A DNA stretch of 64,000 nt, taken from NCBI RefSeq assembly GCF_037975245.1, contig NC_092562.1:14844521-14908520 (forward strand), given 5' to 3'. This stretch comes from Apostichopus japonicus. Lineage: Eukaryota > Echinodermata > Holothuroidea > Aspidochirotida > Stichopodidae. A program made the translations under genes and the position numbers. Shown piece after piece: positions 48,731-59,850 of the stretch. The notes under the pieces are model-generated. The model saw nothing but the letters and a program-made list of their open reading frames with translations. It was not told where the DNA came from and did not search any database. Every line of letters starts with the position of its first letter. Position 1 is the first letter of the stretch.

Positions 48731-49130
48731 CAGTGGCGGAGCGTCCATACAGTCAGGGGGGGCGGATGCCCCCCTGACGGACTCAAATGGACTGCTGGCG
48801 CCCTTTTCAGCTTTTTACCACTTTTTACTTATTCGTGGTTATTGACTTTTCAATTTGTGCTCTCAAATACCTATTCAAAAAATTTGTCACATTTTGTTGG
48901 TGTAATTTTCTGACAAAATGGCGATGACACCTATTTATTCTCCGTTTATCTGCAAATTAGCAAGGCCCGGAAAGGGTCATTTCCGGTGACCTAGGGAGTA
49001 TCTTTACTCAAAATTTTTCTGTACGCTCCGCGCCAACCTGTGATTGCGCTCCGCTTAGATAGTGTCGAATAAACGCCCCTACAGACCATTCTCGCCCCCC
49101 CCCCGACCAATACCTCTAGCTCCTCCACTG
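48731..49130. mobile_element. hAT-type MITE with 8-bp target duplication
   Basis: AATTCATC stands immediately outside both ends (48723-48730 and 49131-49138), an exact 8-bp duplication typical of hAT transposons. The left end starts CAGTGGCGGAGC; the inverted right end starts CAGTGGAGGAGC. Inside the left end GTCAGGGGGG and CCCCCCTGAC form a G/C hairpin (48759-48786), and inside the right end lies a run of C. The element is 400 bp and encodes no transposase; the 73-codon minus frame 48991-49212 crosses its border and is chance. The intact duplication implies a fairly young insertion. Confidence 0.9.
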
Positions 49131-49138
49131 AATTCATC

Positions 49139-50440
49139 GAACAAGGTCGTTTAAAAGATTTGTTTGTGAAATGACTTGCTACAAAGTCTACCATAATTTT
49201 GCTGTTTATCAAGCATGCTTAAATCCACTAAATTACTTTCCTCTTTTTGCCCCTCACAAACTTCTCTTGAAAATGTCTTTGAAAGAGAGAAAGAGAGAAA
49301 ATAAATTCAACAAAATAGTGAGGAAATGTGGCAAAACACTTATAGATTAATCATTGATGATGCATATTAGCCTGGTGTGTGGGGTACATGGGCACACAAG
49401 ACTTTGGCCTATATCTTTTAAACTTTACAAATAATTTACTCCCTTTGAAGATTGATTTGATGTTACTTCGTTCGAAAGTCATAAAAGATACTTAGAACTG
49501 AAATTCATCTGATTTTAAGCTTTCACTTAAATAACGTCACTTGAATAATATATCAAAAGCACAACCTTTTTGTTAAAGTAACATTTTGCGATTCGATCGC
49601 TAGTTTTGCAAGGATGTATAAATTAGCATTAATGACAACTGTGACTGTATTTGATTAAACTGAGCGATGTACTCCCTAAATTTCTTCTTTTTTTTTTTCC
49701 ATCCTTGTTTCACCCTGAGGTAGCAAACAAGCAATTTATTGGCAATTCCACTTGTGTTCTGACAAAATTTGCAAAAAAAGCTGTGTTAAGTTTGCTACAT
49801 TTTTTTGTGGAAGATCAACACGTATACCCAAATAAGTAGTGTAAATCAATTTCTTCACTAGATACAAAATGCATTCAATGATTTAACCAATTTGTTTTTT
49901 GTTTTTTTTCCAAAAAAGACAAGCTGAGCTATGTGTCAGATTAAATACCTAACTTCTGATACATCCTGTGGTATTTGGTCATGTCTACGTCTCACCCAAT
50001 CAAAAACCAGTGTTCGCTCATGTGATCATACATCAAACTGGTATAGTCTGCCAAAACTTGCCGGTACTACTTTTAACGGGATTACATTTTTGGTATGTTA
50101 TGATGTCACAGGGAACTAATTTGCATATACTCCCTGTGCATTTTTCTTATCCTTTTTCAACCACTCAAGTGATGTTCTATTTTTGCAGCTGTCTTAGCTT
50201 TCCTCCATCCAGTTCTGTCAGGGAAAAAAAAGAAGAAAAGTCAAAACTAGCACTAATTTTGCTTTAATCTCACGTCTTTAATTGAACCCCTCCAGAGGCT
50301 CTTGGAGGGGGGAGGCTGGATCAAATTTGTCCAAGGAGAGAGTTGTTTGCTTCATGATGTCTTACAAGAGGCGGGATAATGGATCCTTAAGAGCATTGTA
50401 TATTCTAGCGCTGGTCTCACTTTCAGTGTCATGTCACATT
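49139..50440. other. Unannotated stretch
   Basis: No recognised gene. T runs at 49685-49698 and 49894-49910. Two overlapping plus frames at 49931-50267 have no motif. GCTCTTGGAGGGGGGAGGC near 50297 is G-rich. Confidence 0.5.
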
Positions 50441-50720
50441 TATTGATCAGTGTTTGTTCAGGGCGAAACCAAAGCCTCCGTTTTTTTATTTGCCGAGCAG
50501 GAGGCCATTAACATAGCGATGATGAGCCACTTAGGTCGGTTGTTTGCTCTACGACACCTTTGATGAAATCCGATGATGTCTACTGGGCAGTGCATTAAGG
50601 CACACGGGAGATTGACGTCGCTGTCAGGTACGGTAACACGAAGCATTGGTGGTGGTAACGTGATCGCCTATACCTGCTTTAATATCGCCAACCTGCACTT
50701 CGTCAGAGAAAAGCCGATGA
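50441..50720. other. GC-richer complex block, possible conserved non-coding DNA or exon
   Basis: More balanced base composition with CpGs, flanked by AT-rich DNA. On the minus strand a 62-codon frame (50458-50646) starts MLRVTVPDSDVNLPC; I recognise no family. GCCTCCG at 50472 and CGGAGGC-like words could pair. Either a regulatory block or an unrecognised exon. Confidence 0.25.
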
Positions 50721-52486
50721 ACTCAGATTTTGTCATTATGGTATAGAGAGATAGTGGGGGCACTCTCTATATTTCATTGCATGAAATTTTCATCGTTATT
50801 TACATACGCACTTGCTGCAGTTCTGCATATGTTAACACACTGTCGTACGTCTAGGGGTGAATGGGCAGATGGAAGTGTTATAGTGTGAATGACAATGGGC
50901 AGATTGAGCGTGCAAGCATGTGCATATTTCATAATTCAAATATAAACGTAAGTCGCAACGGTGGTTAAAAGACAATATCCTGTTCGCCGCTATCCATTGA
51001 CAGCCCCATGAGACCCAAATGGTTTTATATATAAAAAACATAGTATTTACCATATTAAGATAGATAATATAATTTTTAAGCAAAACAAGTGAAAATAAAA
51101 ATGATCAACAAAATTAGAGCTTAAATTAGTGTCATAATACATATAGCTAGTTTAGCGACTCACAGTGGTATCCACCTCTTTGGCAAGCTAGCATTAATTA
51201 GCGGTTACCAGGATACGATGGAATTACGTTCTTTCATTTTTTGGTTCGGTGGATTTGTTTTTCCAAAAATGTAAATGACTAACAGACTTAGAAGTAGACT
51301 AATTAGGCCTCGATGGAAACAATGTTACATTAAGAGCAGCCACTGTTTACAAATATAATGCCATTAATACTAGGTCAGACATAAGCAGAAATAAAAGGAA
51401 AAAGAAGGAAATATGTCATCATTTTAAAGCCTATTACTGATTACCTCTGAGGGGCTGTCATGCAGGAGAGTGAGTAATATTTTGTGTAAGTATTTACAAT
51501 TTTATATGGAAGCTTATGTTCGTAACCTTCAGCAATTTCTCAAAAAAAGGTCTGTGACTCCCAGAAAGCTTTAGCCAATCTGTAATAATAGAAATCAAAA
51601 ATCCAAATGTAAGTTAAGGGATCTATCCAATTAGTTCCATTTCTGGTTTAACTGTCATGTTTAGCATCTGGGACAACTAAGAAACCCTCCCTCACCCCCC
51701 TTTACCCACTCTAGTTTCCCTCACATATTGGTATGAAAATCTGTAGTTATTTGATGATATGCAGTACAGCCATAGGCCAATGTATTTGCAGCTTACACTT
51801 TGATGGTTGACAGAAACGTTAGTAAGAATTTGAAATAAATGAAGACCTTGAGTTGAATTAAACCATGTGCAGTTGATAGTTTAGTTTGAAGTATCTTTCA
51901 AAACCCTGCATAAACCAATATTTAACATATTAAAGTGGGCATTTTGAGAGGTTACCATTTCCTGCACTGCTCATATATAAAGTTGTCTTTTCTACTGTGG
52001 AAAATGCTGCATGTGACGGTTTCCAAACAGTTGCCTTTGTGTCTGCTTCCTTTACTGTAATACTGCCCTCTCTCTATCTACCAAACCTGAATTGGTTGAT
52101 AGGGTACTATAAGGTTATTGCATGTTCGTCTACAATAGTTGTGTCATAAGCAAATATTTTTGATGGAGTAAATGGGGTAAAGAAGGAGAGGAAGAAATTT
52201 CAGTTTCAAAATATTTATCGGTACTGAAATTTGAAGAGTCTTTTTTGATGCTCATGTAGGCCAGTCAAATCCACAGCCACAGCAATTACATCAAAACAAT
52301 TAAGCGACGGTAGAGTTTACGTTTATCATAATTGAATTAACGAATGACTCGTTCAAAAGATTTATGCAAACTTGTTGCTTCAGTATATGAACTACTCATA
52401 AATGTAGAATATCAATTGATGGTTTTAAGATAGGATGTGAAGTCCAATTAATTCTTCAATTAATAACAAATGACAAGGAAGTAGAG
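50721..52486. other. Unannotated stretch
   Basis: No gene recognised. 51150-51240 contains a CTAGCATTAATTAGCGGTTACC-like homeodomain-rich segment of higher complexity; the rest is AT-rich. Confidence 0.5.
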
Positions 52487-52568
52487 AGGGCAGGGATGGG
52501 GTAGGGATGGGTTAGGGATGGGGCAGGGATGGGGCAGGGATGGGGTAGGGATGGGTTAGGGAAGGAGT
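52487..52568 (+). repeat. 11-bp G-rich tandem repeat, quadruplex-prone
   Basis: About seven units of GGGATGGGG(T/C)A or GGGATGGGTTA. Every unit has two runs of three or four G separated by 2-3 bases, so several intramolecular quadruplexes are possible on the plus strand. GGGTTAGGG also occurs but this is not a telomeric array. Confidence 0.93.
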
Positions 52569-53625
52569 AGAGAAGGAATGGAGATCTATATACTTTTGTC
52601 AGTGGTAAAGAAAGCTGGACATGGTTTGAGTAGGTGGTGTTTCAGGTACTGTAGATGGTAACAGAAGATGTACATACCACAAATCTTAGGTCTACATGCT
52701 TCACGGAATATTATACAAACATCTGTTTATTTCCCTCTCCCATGATGTTATCAGAGAAAGAATAAAAACTCCATCCCTGAAACCTCCCCACCAATCCCCC
52801 CTCCTCCCCAAATGAATGTGCTTGATTCTTACATTCACATCGAGAAATAGGTATTAAGGAAGATGAGAAGAAAGGTAGGGGGGTGGGTGGGTGGGAGAAG
52901 GAGGGAATATGCCAGTTAAGATGGTTGTCCTAAACCACACCTGTGCATATTAATTAGGTCATTTATGCAAAAATGGTTTGCTTCCAACTCTGCACTTCAC
53001 TACTGGTTGAACCAGCAATTTGCACATGATGCACGATAAGGTAAGTTTAACTAAATAGTGCTAGTATCGCATGATCATTGATTCTTACTATATATAAACA
53101 AGTACACAGCAACATGGTGATATATTGTTGTAATTAATAGCTTAATTAACTAGTGCCATGGCTCGCTGCTAACCTCAATATTGTTGGGTAGTTTGCAAAA
53201 CAGCAGTGATTAACCAGTGCTTCACCCTGTTTCTCCAATTACCTCTAGACTTGTACTTCCTCCCCCCTTCCCACACCCCCCCCCCAATCCCTCTTCCCCA
53301 CTCAAATTCAGCGTAAAGTGTTTTGACAATAGATTTCCAAGTTTTGCAGGTACAAAATTATGTGGCATACAAAAGCAATTAAATTAAAGAAAGTATATAT
53401 TGAAAGGAGTTAACAGAAATAGAGGATAACAAATATAACTTCAAAATTATAAAAATAAGGATCAAAAAGATGAAGAGATGCCCAAGAAATTGTGACAACA
53501 AAGTTAAATAAAGGAACCCATTATTAAAGAGAGGAATATGTTAATATAAGCACACACAAATATAAGTGATAAAAAAAAAAAATACAAGTGAGTTTGTAAG
53601 AGTGGTAAATATACTAAGAATGAAC
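52569..53625. other. Unannotated stretch
   Basis: G-rich GGGTGGGTGGGTGGG near 52878-52895, a C run at 53274-53285 and an A run at 53571-53582. No gene recognised. Confidence 0.5.
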
Positions 53626-53790
53626 AATGTGTAAAAGTAAGTAGGCCTGAAGTTTCGATCCTAGCAGGATCTTCTTCAAAGGCTGTCATTTAGCCTTTGA
53701 AGAAGATCCTGCTAGGATCGAAACGTCAGGCCTACTTACTTTTACACATTCTCTTACACAGGCTCTCTAGTGGATAATCAGTTTGCTAAC
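53626..53790 (+). mobile_element. Palindromic element, copy 2 (59-bp arms)
   Basis: Left arm 53626-53684 and right arm 53692-53750 are inverted copies with one mismatch (GAAGTTTC against GACGTTTC) around the 7-nt loop GTCATTT. The right flank, CTCTTACACAGGCTCTCTAG onward to about 53790, is homologous in inverse orientation to the left flank of copy 1 at 26.8 kb. The right arm reads TTGAAGAAGATCCTGC, then TAGGATCGAAACGTCAGGCC. The small inner stem GATCC-TGCTA-GGATC followed by GAAAC resembles the hammerhead ribozyme layout, with differences described in the findings. No protein. Confidence 0.85.
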
Positions 53791-55321
53791 AATTTTAGTT
53801 TATTACGAATGAACAATAACGGGAATACAGAATCAAAAAGAGCAAGAATAACTTCAGACAGGAGTAATAAAAACTACAGACGAGAGATTTACATGTCATC
53901 ATGCGTCATAGTTAATGTTTATATGCAAATCTATAAAACAGTCGACAGCTATGCCGTTTATTGTTTTCTTTGAATTCATGTTTTCATATCGTAAAATAAA
54001 AAAAATAAACAATTTCAAACTAGATTTCATCCCTTCAAGTGGGGGGGGGGGAGAATTTTCCATTATTTTTCTGCTTTCGTTCATTCTTTTTGCCAGACCA
54101 ATATTGGTTATTAAGGACAAACAAACTTCTAAATGTATGTAATTGTAAAAATGTAAATTACCGCTGTTATATAAGGAAAAAAAAAAATATATATATACCC
54201 AACCATTTACCATATCCCTAAATTGCAAAGTGCAAAGTGTAAAATAGACCCAGTTCTTTTCTTTTTTCTCCCCCCCCCCCCCACCATCCCTTTTTATCTC
54301 TCTTTGGTTTATATATTAGAATAAAACGGTACAAATGAGCATCCTTTTGTGAATCATCGTGATTAGCTTTAACAGTCGTCATCTGCAGAGTAATTTAAGC
54401 AAATGAAAATATTTGTAAAATTTGTCTCTTTTTCTATGAGTTCATTGTTTGGTATTTTTGAGCCACTTAGTCTAATAGGCAGAGATACATTTGGTTATTG
54501 CTTAAAAAACAAGTGTTATTAATATTTATCGAACCTTTTACGGCAGTTTCCTATTTTGTGTGTATGTATATTTCTATAACAAAAGGAGGAGGGTGAGGGT
54601 GGGGGGGGGGTAAGGGGGAGGGCTGTTGTTGTTGTACTGCTGAGTTTATCATTAGGTTAATTTATTGCCCTTCTCTTCTTCTTTGTTTGGTCAGTGCAAA
54701 GTGAAAAGAAAGCCAAAAGCAGAATTACTTTGATAATGTTAAATTGGCTGTATGAAGTCACATCTATTGTAAATAAATATAAAAAGAGACTTTACAAATA
54801 AAGATATTCATTCCTTGGGCAGTGGAATTGTTATAATCAGCTGAAAACTGTCAAGTGAACTGCTCCCCACATCATCATTGCAATGTTTAAAGCAAACTAT
54901 AGTGGTTTTGGGATTTAAAACTATTGCTGTTTTATATTTTGTTGCTTTTCGTTTTTAAGTATACGATTAATGGTACCTGCGTACGCTATATTCTGTGGCA
55001 TTAATACTAGCATCATAAATAGATACTGATTATTATTATTATTTATCACTTATATTTATTATATTTATATCATTAAATTGTGTTTTGTATCGTAATGTTC
55101 ACTAACAGCAACAACATAGAAGATATTCTAGGCATTTTAAAGTCCAATTTGCTTATAACACTTCACAGCAACAGTTTATCTTATAATCTGAGCCATTGAC
55201 TTAATTTATTAACCATTTTGAAAGATAGAATTGTTTTAATTACGTTTATGTAATATTCAACAAGTTCAGACTTAAAAGAAGTTACAGCTGGTTGAATTGT
55301 TTTATAGCATATGTTCTCCTT
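53791..55321. other. Unannotated stretch with G and C runs
   Basis: G run at 54041-54051, C run at 54271-54282 and a quadruplex-prone G-rich segment at 54586-54622. Frames at 53770-53973, 53899-54228 (minus) and 53915-54142 overlap each other and have no recognised motif. Confidence 0.5.
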
Positions 55322-56100
55322 CCTATGCAATGCAATGCAATGCAGTACATGTACAATGCAACACAACACAACATAATGCAATACAATACAATGCTATGTA
55401 GTACAATGCCATGCATAATAACACAATAGAGTACAACACTAGCACAGTGAATGCAATACACAGTGCAATCATGGCATGGAGATGCAATGTAGTACATGTA
55501 CAATGCAACAACACAACATAGTGCAATACAATACTATGTAGTACAATGCCATGCATAATAACACAATAGAGTACAACACTAGCACAGTGAATGCAATACA
55601 TAGTGCAATCATGCATGGAGATGCAATGTAGTACATGTACAAAGCAACATAATACAACATAGTACAATACAATACAATACTATGTAGTACAATGCCATGC
55701 ATCATAACACAATAGAGTACAACACTAGCACAGTGAATGCAATACACAGTGCAATCATGGCGTGGAGATGCAATGTAGTATATGTGCAATGCAACAACAC
55801 AACATAGTACAATGCAATACTATGTAGTACAATGCCATGTACCATGTAGTGCAATGCAATGCATCACTTGTAATACAATAGAGTACAACACTAGCATAGT
55901 GAATGCAATACATAGTGCAATCATGGCGTGGAGATGCAATGTAGTACATGTAAAAAGCTACAATACAACATAGTGCAATACAATACTATGTAGTACAATG
56001 CCATGCATAATAACACAATAGAGTACATCACTAGAACAGCAAATGCAATCATGGCGTGAAGATGCAATGTTATACATTAAACAATACAATGTACTGCAAT
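55322..56100. repeat. 140-166-bp tandem array built from ATGCA/ATACA words, 5 units
   Basis: CAATAGAG marks the units at 55424, 55564, 55710, 55876 and 56016 (periods 140, 146, 166, 140). Each unit also has ATGTAGTACAATGCCATG, CACTAG and GTGCAATCATGGCGTG-like words. Between markers the DNA consists of 5-bp words such as ATGCA and ATACA, so a pentamer repeat appears to have been captured into a larger unit. Five overlapping minus-strand frames (up to 114 codons, VLYC- and LHCI-type peptides) are translations of the array. Confidence 0.9.
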
Positions 56101-57167
56101 GTAATAATATTCAGTACTATAGATGTGTATGTACTGCATTTCAACTGATATACTATGTTGTATGTACGTTGCACTTCCCTTAATCATTTCCTTGGAATAA
56201 TGAAATGTTCTTTTCTCAATCCATCCCTGAGGGAGCATAGTGGCCTCCATATACTGACCCCTCACCTGCCCCCCACCCATCACCCATCCCTCACTCACCC
56301 ATCACCCACGCCTCACCCATCTCTCCTCACTCCGTGCTTCCCTTGGCTAGACTACTGTTTTCTCATGTCCGTCTGACTGACCATCTTATATATTGAGTAA
56401 ATAAGTCGAACTCAGGATTTCTACTGCTGCAGCCAAAAAAACAAAGTAATCCAAACTGTTGATATGTAGCTGGGGACCCGACGGGTTTGAAGATGTTGTG
56501 GCATCTGTATTTCTAATTGGTCATTTTTCTAAGTGTCATAAAACCTAATGGACGACTAAAATGACTTCTAAAAAAAACATGGATGAAAAGGGGGAAAAAG
56601 CTTTTGTAACATGACCCTGGAGGATAATTTGAAAATGGATAAATTCACTCATCTGAAAGAGAGGTGATTCCGACGGACACGGACCGACGTTTAGAAAGAT
56701 GATTATAAGTATTAAGATACTAAAAATAAAAGTATGGATTGGTCGGAATTTTAAAGTGATGCTGTATATCAAGCCTATAGGATGCCCACGTTGGAGCATG
56801 TACATGCAAATGTTCTGGAGTTTTGGAGGTTCACAAAGTTGACAGAAATATTCATGGCGTGAATTTGATTGGCTGAAAGTTTGGGTTTGACGGATTGATT
56901 ATTTGAATTAGGATATCACGAAAAGAAACACCCAAAAAAAAATGTTTCGACCATACCTTGAGTTATTCTGTAGCACACCACAATTTATCCTTTTTATCTT
57001 TTTACTTATATTAATATCAGGTAGACAGATACTGCATTTCATATCCATATCATAATTTAGCAAAATAACATTTTTGCATATTTAATGTCATTTATGATCC
57101 CTCATATGCATTTATCCCTTTCTGCAAAATACAAAGTTTAATTGCATAAAGGTAACATGTAGATTAG
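56101..57167. other. Unannotated stretch
   Basis: C-rich CACCCATCCCTCACT-type words at 56255-56330; AT-rich elsewhere. No gene recognised. Confidence 0.5.
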
Positions 57168-57317
57168 ACCATACATACTTCACTACAATCTGATGGTACC
57201 ATACATACTTCACCACATTCTGATGGTACCATACATACTTCACCATAATCTGATGGTATCACACATACATCACCACAATGTGATGGTACCACACATATTT
57301 CACCACAATCTAATGGT
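57168..57317 (+). repeat. 30-bp tandem repeat, 5 units
   Basis: Exactly 150 bp: five units of ACCATACATACTTCACCACA followed by ATCTGATGGT, with a few substitutions. Thirty is divisible by three, so a plus frame (57193-57453) repeats MVPYILHHNL-type decapeptides and then runs on into unique sequence for 36 codons. Coding is unlikely. Confidence 0.95.
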
Positions 57318-58677
57318 TCTTATTTTACATATTTTAACTACAACCTGCTGTTATATGACAGAGATATTTGTGAGGGGCTCGGAAAATCCTTGTTCCGTTT
57401 GTGAAAGTTGTGTTGGAGAGTTGTCGTTTCGAATTCAATCTGTGATGTCATAGTGCCACTAGGGTTTTGAAACCTTTTTAACTTTCTATTTTTCGCTTTT
57501 TTCAAAGTGAAAATTGACCGATTTTGACCCCTGACACCGATGCCATTCGCTAGTTAATGTAGTAACCATGCAGAATTCATGATTGTCAATTTAGCATTTG
57601 CATAACCCATATTCTCCATTATAGAAAATAAACATTGCAAACAAACAAAATATATAAGAAAAACATTTCAGGAAACTGAGGCACATTTGACTCGATGATA
57701 CAGTATCTAGACATTTATATGAACAAACATTAAATTCGCAAATATCTTCCAAATGGGATAAGAAATTTTCTTAGCCATTGTGGGAAGTTTTTTCTATGAC
57801 AGGCACTCTCTAGGTCGTAGATCAATATCGTCATTTGGGTTTGTGTCTCTCATACAGGTCAAAAATATCTTACGAGAACCAAGTATATAGACAGAGAATG
57901 GGGATAACATGCACAAAACATTGTCTATTTTATGGGACTTTATAATTACCTACTATCGTTGATTTTGTGCCCAGGGATGTCTGTGAAATGGAACATTGAA
58001 CTGAACATTGCATGCATGCTTATTTGTTTGTGAAATATCTAAGTGCTAACATGAACTTAGTTTGGTCATCTCATTCAATAGAATATTTAAATCAAGAGAG
58101 ATTCGTGCCTCTGAATTTTGAATGATCATTATTCTCAAACACTTTATACTCCTTTAAATCCACACTATTGGAGTTCTTTGAACTAAAAACTGTGTCACAA
58201 TCTTCAGAGGCGAACTTTTCATCAGAAATGCCTTTCGTGGGTCTCCTTGGGACAGATGAATACAAAGTTTTCTTCACTGCTTTCAACGATAATGAGATAA
58301 AGTATATTATTTCTAGCAGTTTTTTATGTTTCCGTTGGAATACGCACATGATGAACCCCTAAAGGGGTATATATATGCTAGCTACCAGTAACATTCATCT
58401 TGCTCTGCACAAATCTTTGCTCTTACAAAAAGTGAATAGCGCCATCTATTTTCACTGCTCGATGGTCCAAAATTTTTAAACTGAGCTACTAAGTGTTCAC
58501 ATTGCAGTATGTACAAATCAAGAGTCGTATTCTGTGGGAATCTGTACATGAGTATCTAACGGGCAAAGTGTACAGTTGGCAGTTTTCAAAATTTGGGAAA
58601 ACAACATTTTGCAGGACATTTATATCATAATTCCAATATGAATTTGCTAGTGGGAAAGTGCTGTAGTGTTATGTAAT
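57318..58677. other. Unannotated stretch
   Basis: AT-rich. Overlapping 85-codon minus and 64-codon plus frames at 58092-58362 have no recognised family. CCCCTAAAGGGG at about 58356-58367 is a short palindrome. Confidence 0.5.
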
Positions 58678-58916
58678 TATATGTATTTTAGATCCTCCTG
58701 ATAGCAGGAACTCGCGAAGAAGCCATCATTGGCTTATCAAAGCCGCAAGCTGACCGAAGTCGGTCTCTTAGATACATATTTTAACGTCCATGATTATGAA
58801 CAGTCAATTATCAACAACTCTGTAACTGAACGACATATATACATTAATCTTGGAGTGACTCGAACTGGGACCTTATGATTGAAAGGCACCGGCGTTAACC
58901 ACTGAGCTAACACTCC
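58678..58916 (-). mobile_element. tRNA-derived SINE, full length
   Basis: Minus-strand copy. Box A TTAGCTCAGTGG and the GGTTAACGCCGGTGCC head lie at the right end, box B (GTTCGAGTCACTCC with one base deleted upstream) near 58853-58867. The terminal hairpin is altered (CTGCTATCAGGA in place of CTGCTTGCAGGA), and the tail is short. A CAGTCAATTATCAACA segment near 58800 shows a small local insertion relative to the other copies. Confidence 0.9.
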
Positions 58917-59850
58917 CTGTAATTCAGCCAAGCATCTGATATAGTTTTCTTTGCTATAAAGGGTCCAGGCAAGGCTCAGAACCTTGACAGAAAAAAGGGT
59001 CCAGGGCCAAAAACTTGACAGAATAAAGGGGAGGGACAAGGAGAATATGACTGCAACATTTCACAACTCTAGATCTAACTCCTTCCTCATGCTTGGCTAT
59101 TTTACTATTTTACAACGTCCTTGTGTTAGAATTGGCATGTTTACTCAATTTGATGCCCTTGAATTGTCATCAGGAATATATGCAAAAATCACTCTAAAAC
59201 CTCCCAAATGGAAACTATCCAAATTGCTTCCACGAACAGCAGAGAGAAGAGATGTACTTTCCGGACCTGTCATAGGATTAATTACTTTTCTCTATAATTA
59301 TAACATTTCTCAGTTGTAGCTGTCTTGAATATAGCCTTCAAAAAATTTTGTGGTCAAGTTTCTGGGGACAATTTTGTTACTCTCGTTTTTATTTTTGAAA
59401 AAGGATTCTGCTTTTAAATGGAACAAAATTCTTTTGAAAGACTGCTCTAAAACATGGCTTCTTGTAACAAAGATTAATGTGAGAATTGCATAGGAGATAA
59501 ATAAGGATGGAATTTTAGGGAATAATCCCTTCCTTAACCCTCCTTGTCCTGTCCAGAAACTTGAATAATTTTATTAGTGGACACCCAACCATCACTATTG
59601 TTCTATGTGATAGAGATAAATGTCATTTATAACTTGCCCAAAAAGCTAAGCAAACTCTTACTCCATTTGGGAGATATGGCAGAATTTATATCCCTTCATA
59701 TACAACTTAAAGCAAATTAATAATATTGTATGAATATTTATGATTAACTGTATGAATATGTATGTATGAATATATATGAATGATTGCATGAAAAATGATT
59801 ATATGAAGGTCGATAGCTTGTTGTATGAGTACAATGGATACATTTGTCCC
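58917..59850. other. Unannotated stretch
   Basis: A near-duplicate AGGGTCCAGG...CTTGACAGAA phrase at 58959 and 58996. The 111-codon plus frame 58984-59319 (LPRTAERRDVLSGP near its end) matches no family I know, starts inside that duplication and is not called. 59740-59800 has a short ATGAATAT repeat. Confidence 0.45.

Noticed and set aside
52487-52568. Interstitial telomere repeat
   Set aside because: GGGTTAGGG occurs only as part of the 11-bp G-rich unit; there is no TTAGGG array.
55181-55949. Five overlapping minus frames with Cys/Tyr/His-rich repeats
   Set aside because: All are translations of the ATGCA/ATACA array, in several frames at once.
58984-59319. 111-codon plus frame ending LYNYNISQL
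   Set aside because: It starts in a local duplication, no domain is recognised and no splice or promoter support is visible.
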